Shown piece by piece: positions 63,380 to 64,000 of a stretch of DNA of 64,000 bases. A program made the position numbers and the translations under genes. The DNA comes from Fasciolopsis buskii (taxonomy: Eukaryota > Platyhelminthes > Trematoda > Plagiorchiida > Fasciolidae), in assembly GCA_008360955.1 (NCBI GenBank), contig LUCM01006295.1:91426-155425 (forward strand), read 5' to 3'. Position 1 is the stretch's first letter. Every line of letters begins with the position of its first letter. The notes below the pieces were generated by a model. It searched no databases, was not told where the DNA came from, and saw only the letters and a list, made by a program, of their open reading frames with translations.

Positions 63380-64000
63380 AAGCCGAAGAACCAATCATGC
63401 CTGGAAAAATAACGGGTAGAAGTCTGGCGAAATGGTGTCCTGATCGCCCAGACTGCGGTTGATTTGAACTAGAAGCCCAATCGAAAAAAAGGGTGGAAGA
63501 ATAATTGAACCAATCAGATGGGCACCCACTCAGATACTTGCCAAAAACCTTGGGTTGAAAACCCTACAAGTTTTCCTGTTTTGTGGTTGGACTACTGAGC
63601 AGTGCCTACCTACCATAACGCATCAGTTACAAATCTACAAAAACTTTCGTACTGCGTCGATCGTCACGCAGAATATTCAGGAGCGCAATGCCCATTGCAT
63701 CGAGCGCAGGTGGGATGGGTAGTGATAAGTATGCTACTGCTCACAGATCCCTCTCTTTTATTCAACCTGTCTCTTCTATCTTCAACCCATTCTGTTTACC
63801 CAATTCACCTACCCATAGTGTCTCCATTGATAACATGCCCGATACTTGCAGCGGTTTATTGTCAAGTAGTGTAGTAAGTGGTTTTCGGTCTGTTAGCTCA
63901 CAGTTTCTCAAGCCTCGTCAACCTCTGAATCTCAGTTCCTTCAATGTGCGCACTTTAATGCAGGCTGGCCAACAGGCATGTTTGGCTCTGACAGTGGACT
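63380..64000 (+). mobile_element. RTE-type retrotransposon, 5' part, cut by the window end
   Basis: From an ATG at 63835 the plus strand is open to the window end and reads LNLSSFNVRTLMQAGQQACL, which matches the start of the RTE endonuclease domain (FNVRTL then Q-GQQAALA). An in-frame TAG lies about 18 bases before that ATG. The GC-richer 63380-63834 stretch upstream is probably the element's 5' untranslated region. It is inserted antisense to CARS1. Whether it is intact cannot be judged here. Confidence 0.75.

Noticed and set aside
1..64000. CRISPR arrays, prokaryotic operons, prophage or rRNA
   Set aside because: No regularly spaced repeats, no clustered long frames and no rRNA words. The spliced CARS1 shows a eukaryotic genome.

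Overview
The window looks like eukaryotic, intron-rich, AT-rich nuclear DNA of low gene density, most likely from a flatworm (digenean fluke). The evidence is the mixture of repeats: RTE-type and CR1/jockey-type non-LTR retrotransposon remnants whose protein motifs resemble those abundant in trematodes, two tRNA-headed SINE families, a retropepsin remnant of an LTR-type element, and possible very short introns. The fluke assignment is inference from remembered family resemblance, not from a search. Nothing prokaryotic is present: no operons, no Shine-Dalgarno-led genes and no CRISPR array.

The only gene I can name with confidence is on the minus strand near the right end (about 58.35-62.5 kb): the 3' part of cytosolic cysteinyl-tRNA synthetase (CARS1). 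Three 3'-terminal coding exons are clear (60649-60291, 59945-59823, 58738-58613). A fourth, further 5', is likely (about 62495-62403). All have GT/AG junctions with matching phases, and a polyadenylation signal lies downstream. The catalytic 5' part must lie beyond base 64000. Introns of this gene carry a SINE and, probably, the 5' part of an RTE retrotransposon inserted antisense.

Layout, left to right. 1-9.3 kb: no recognisable gene. 9.34-9.50 kb: SINE family 1. 9.6-10.3 kb: a 242-codon open frame on the minus strand with a signal-peptide-like start, the longest uninterrupted frame in the window. 10.6-10.9 kb: GT-rich low-complexity DNA. 13.4-13.7 and 24.5-24.9 kb: weak two-exon models with introns of 90-98 bases. 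20.8-21.0 kb: second SINE family 1 copy. 26.4-26.65 kb: SINE family 2. 29.5-29.9 kb: broken retropepsin. 39.6-40.6 kb: broken CR1-like reverse transcriptase. 44.73-45.54 kb: a striking 221-bp inverted repeat with 98% identical arms around a 368-bp spacer. 46.3-47.0 kb: RTE reverse transcriptase remnant, cut by an assembly gap (47019-47921). 50.9-51.26 kb: RTE C-terminal remnant. 52.75-55.06 kb: a long broken jockey/CR1-group element with its 3' end. 55.8-58.0 kb: several minus-strand open frames that may be an unrecognised gene downstream of CARS1, plus a hammerhead/Penelope-like hairpin motif. 58.35-62.5 kb: CARS1. 63.4-64.0 kb: RTE 5' part.

Apart from CARS1 the window is mostly decayed mobile DNA and unannotatable intergenic or intronic sequence. 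Many open frames of 60-120 codons are expected by chance, so I list only those with some extra support and give them low confidence.
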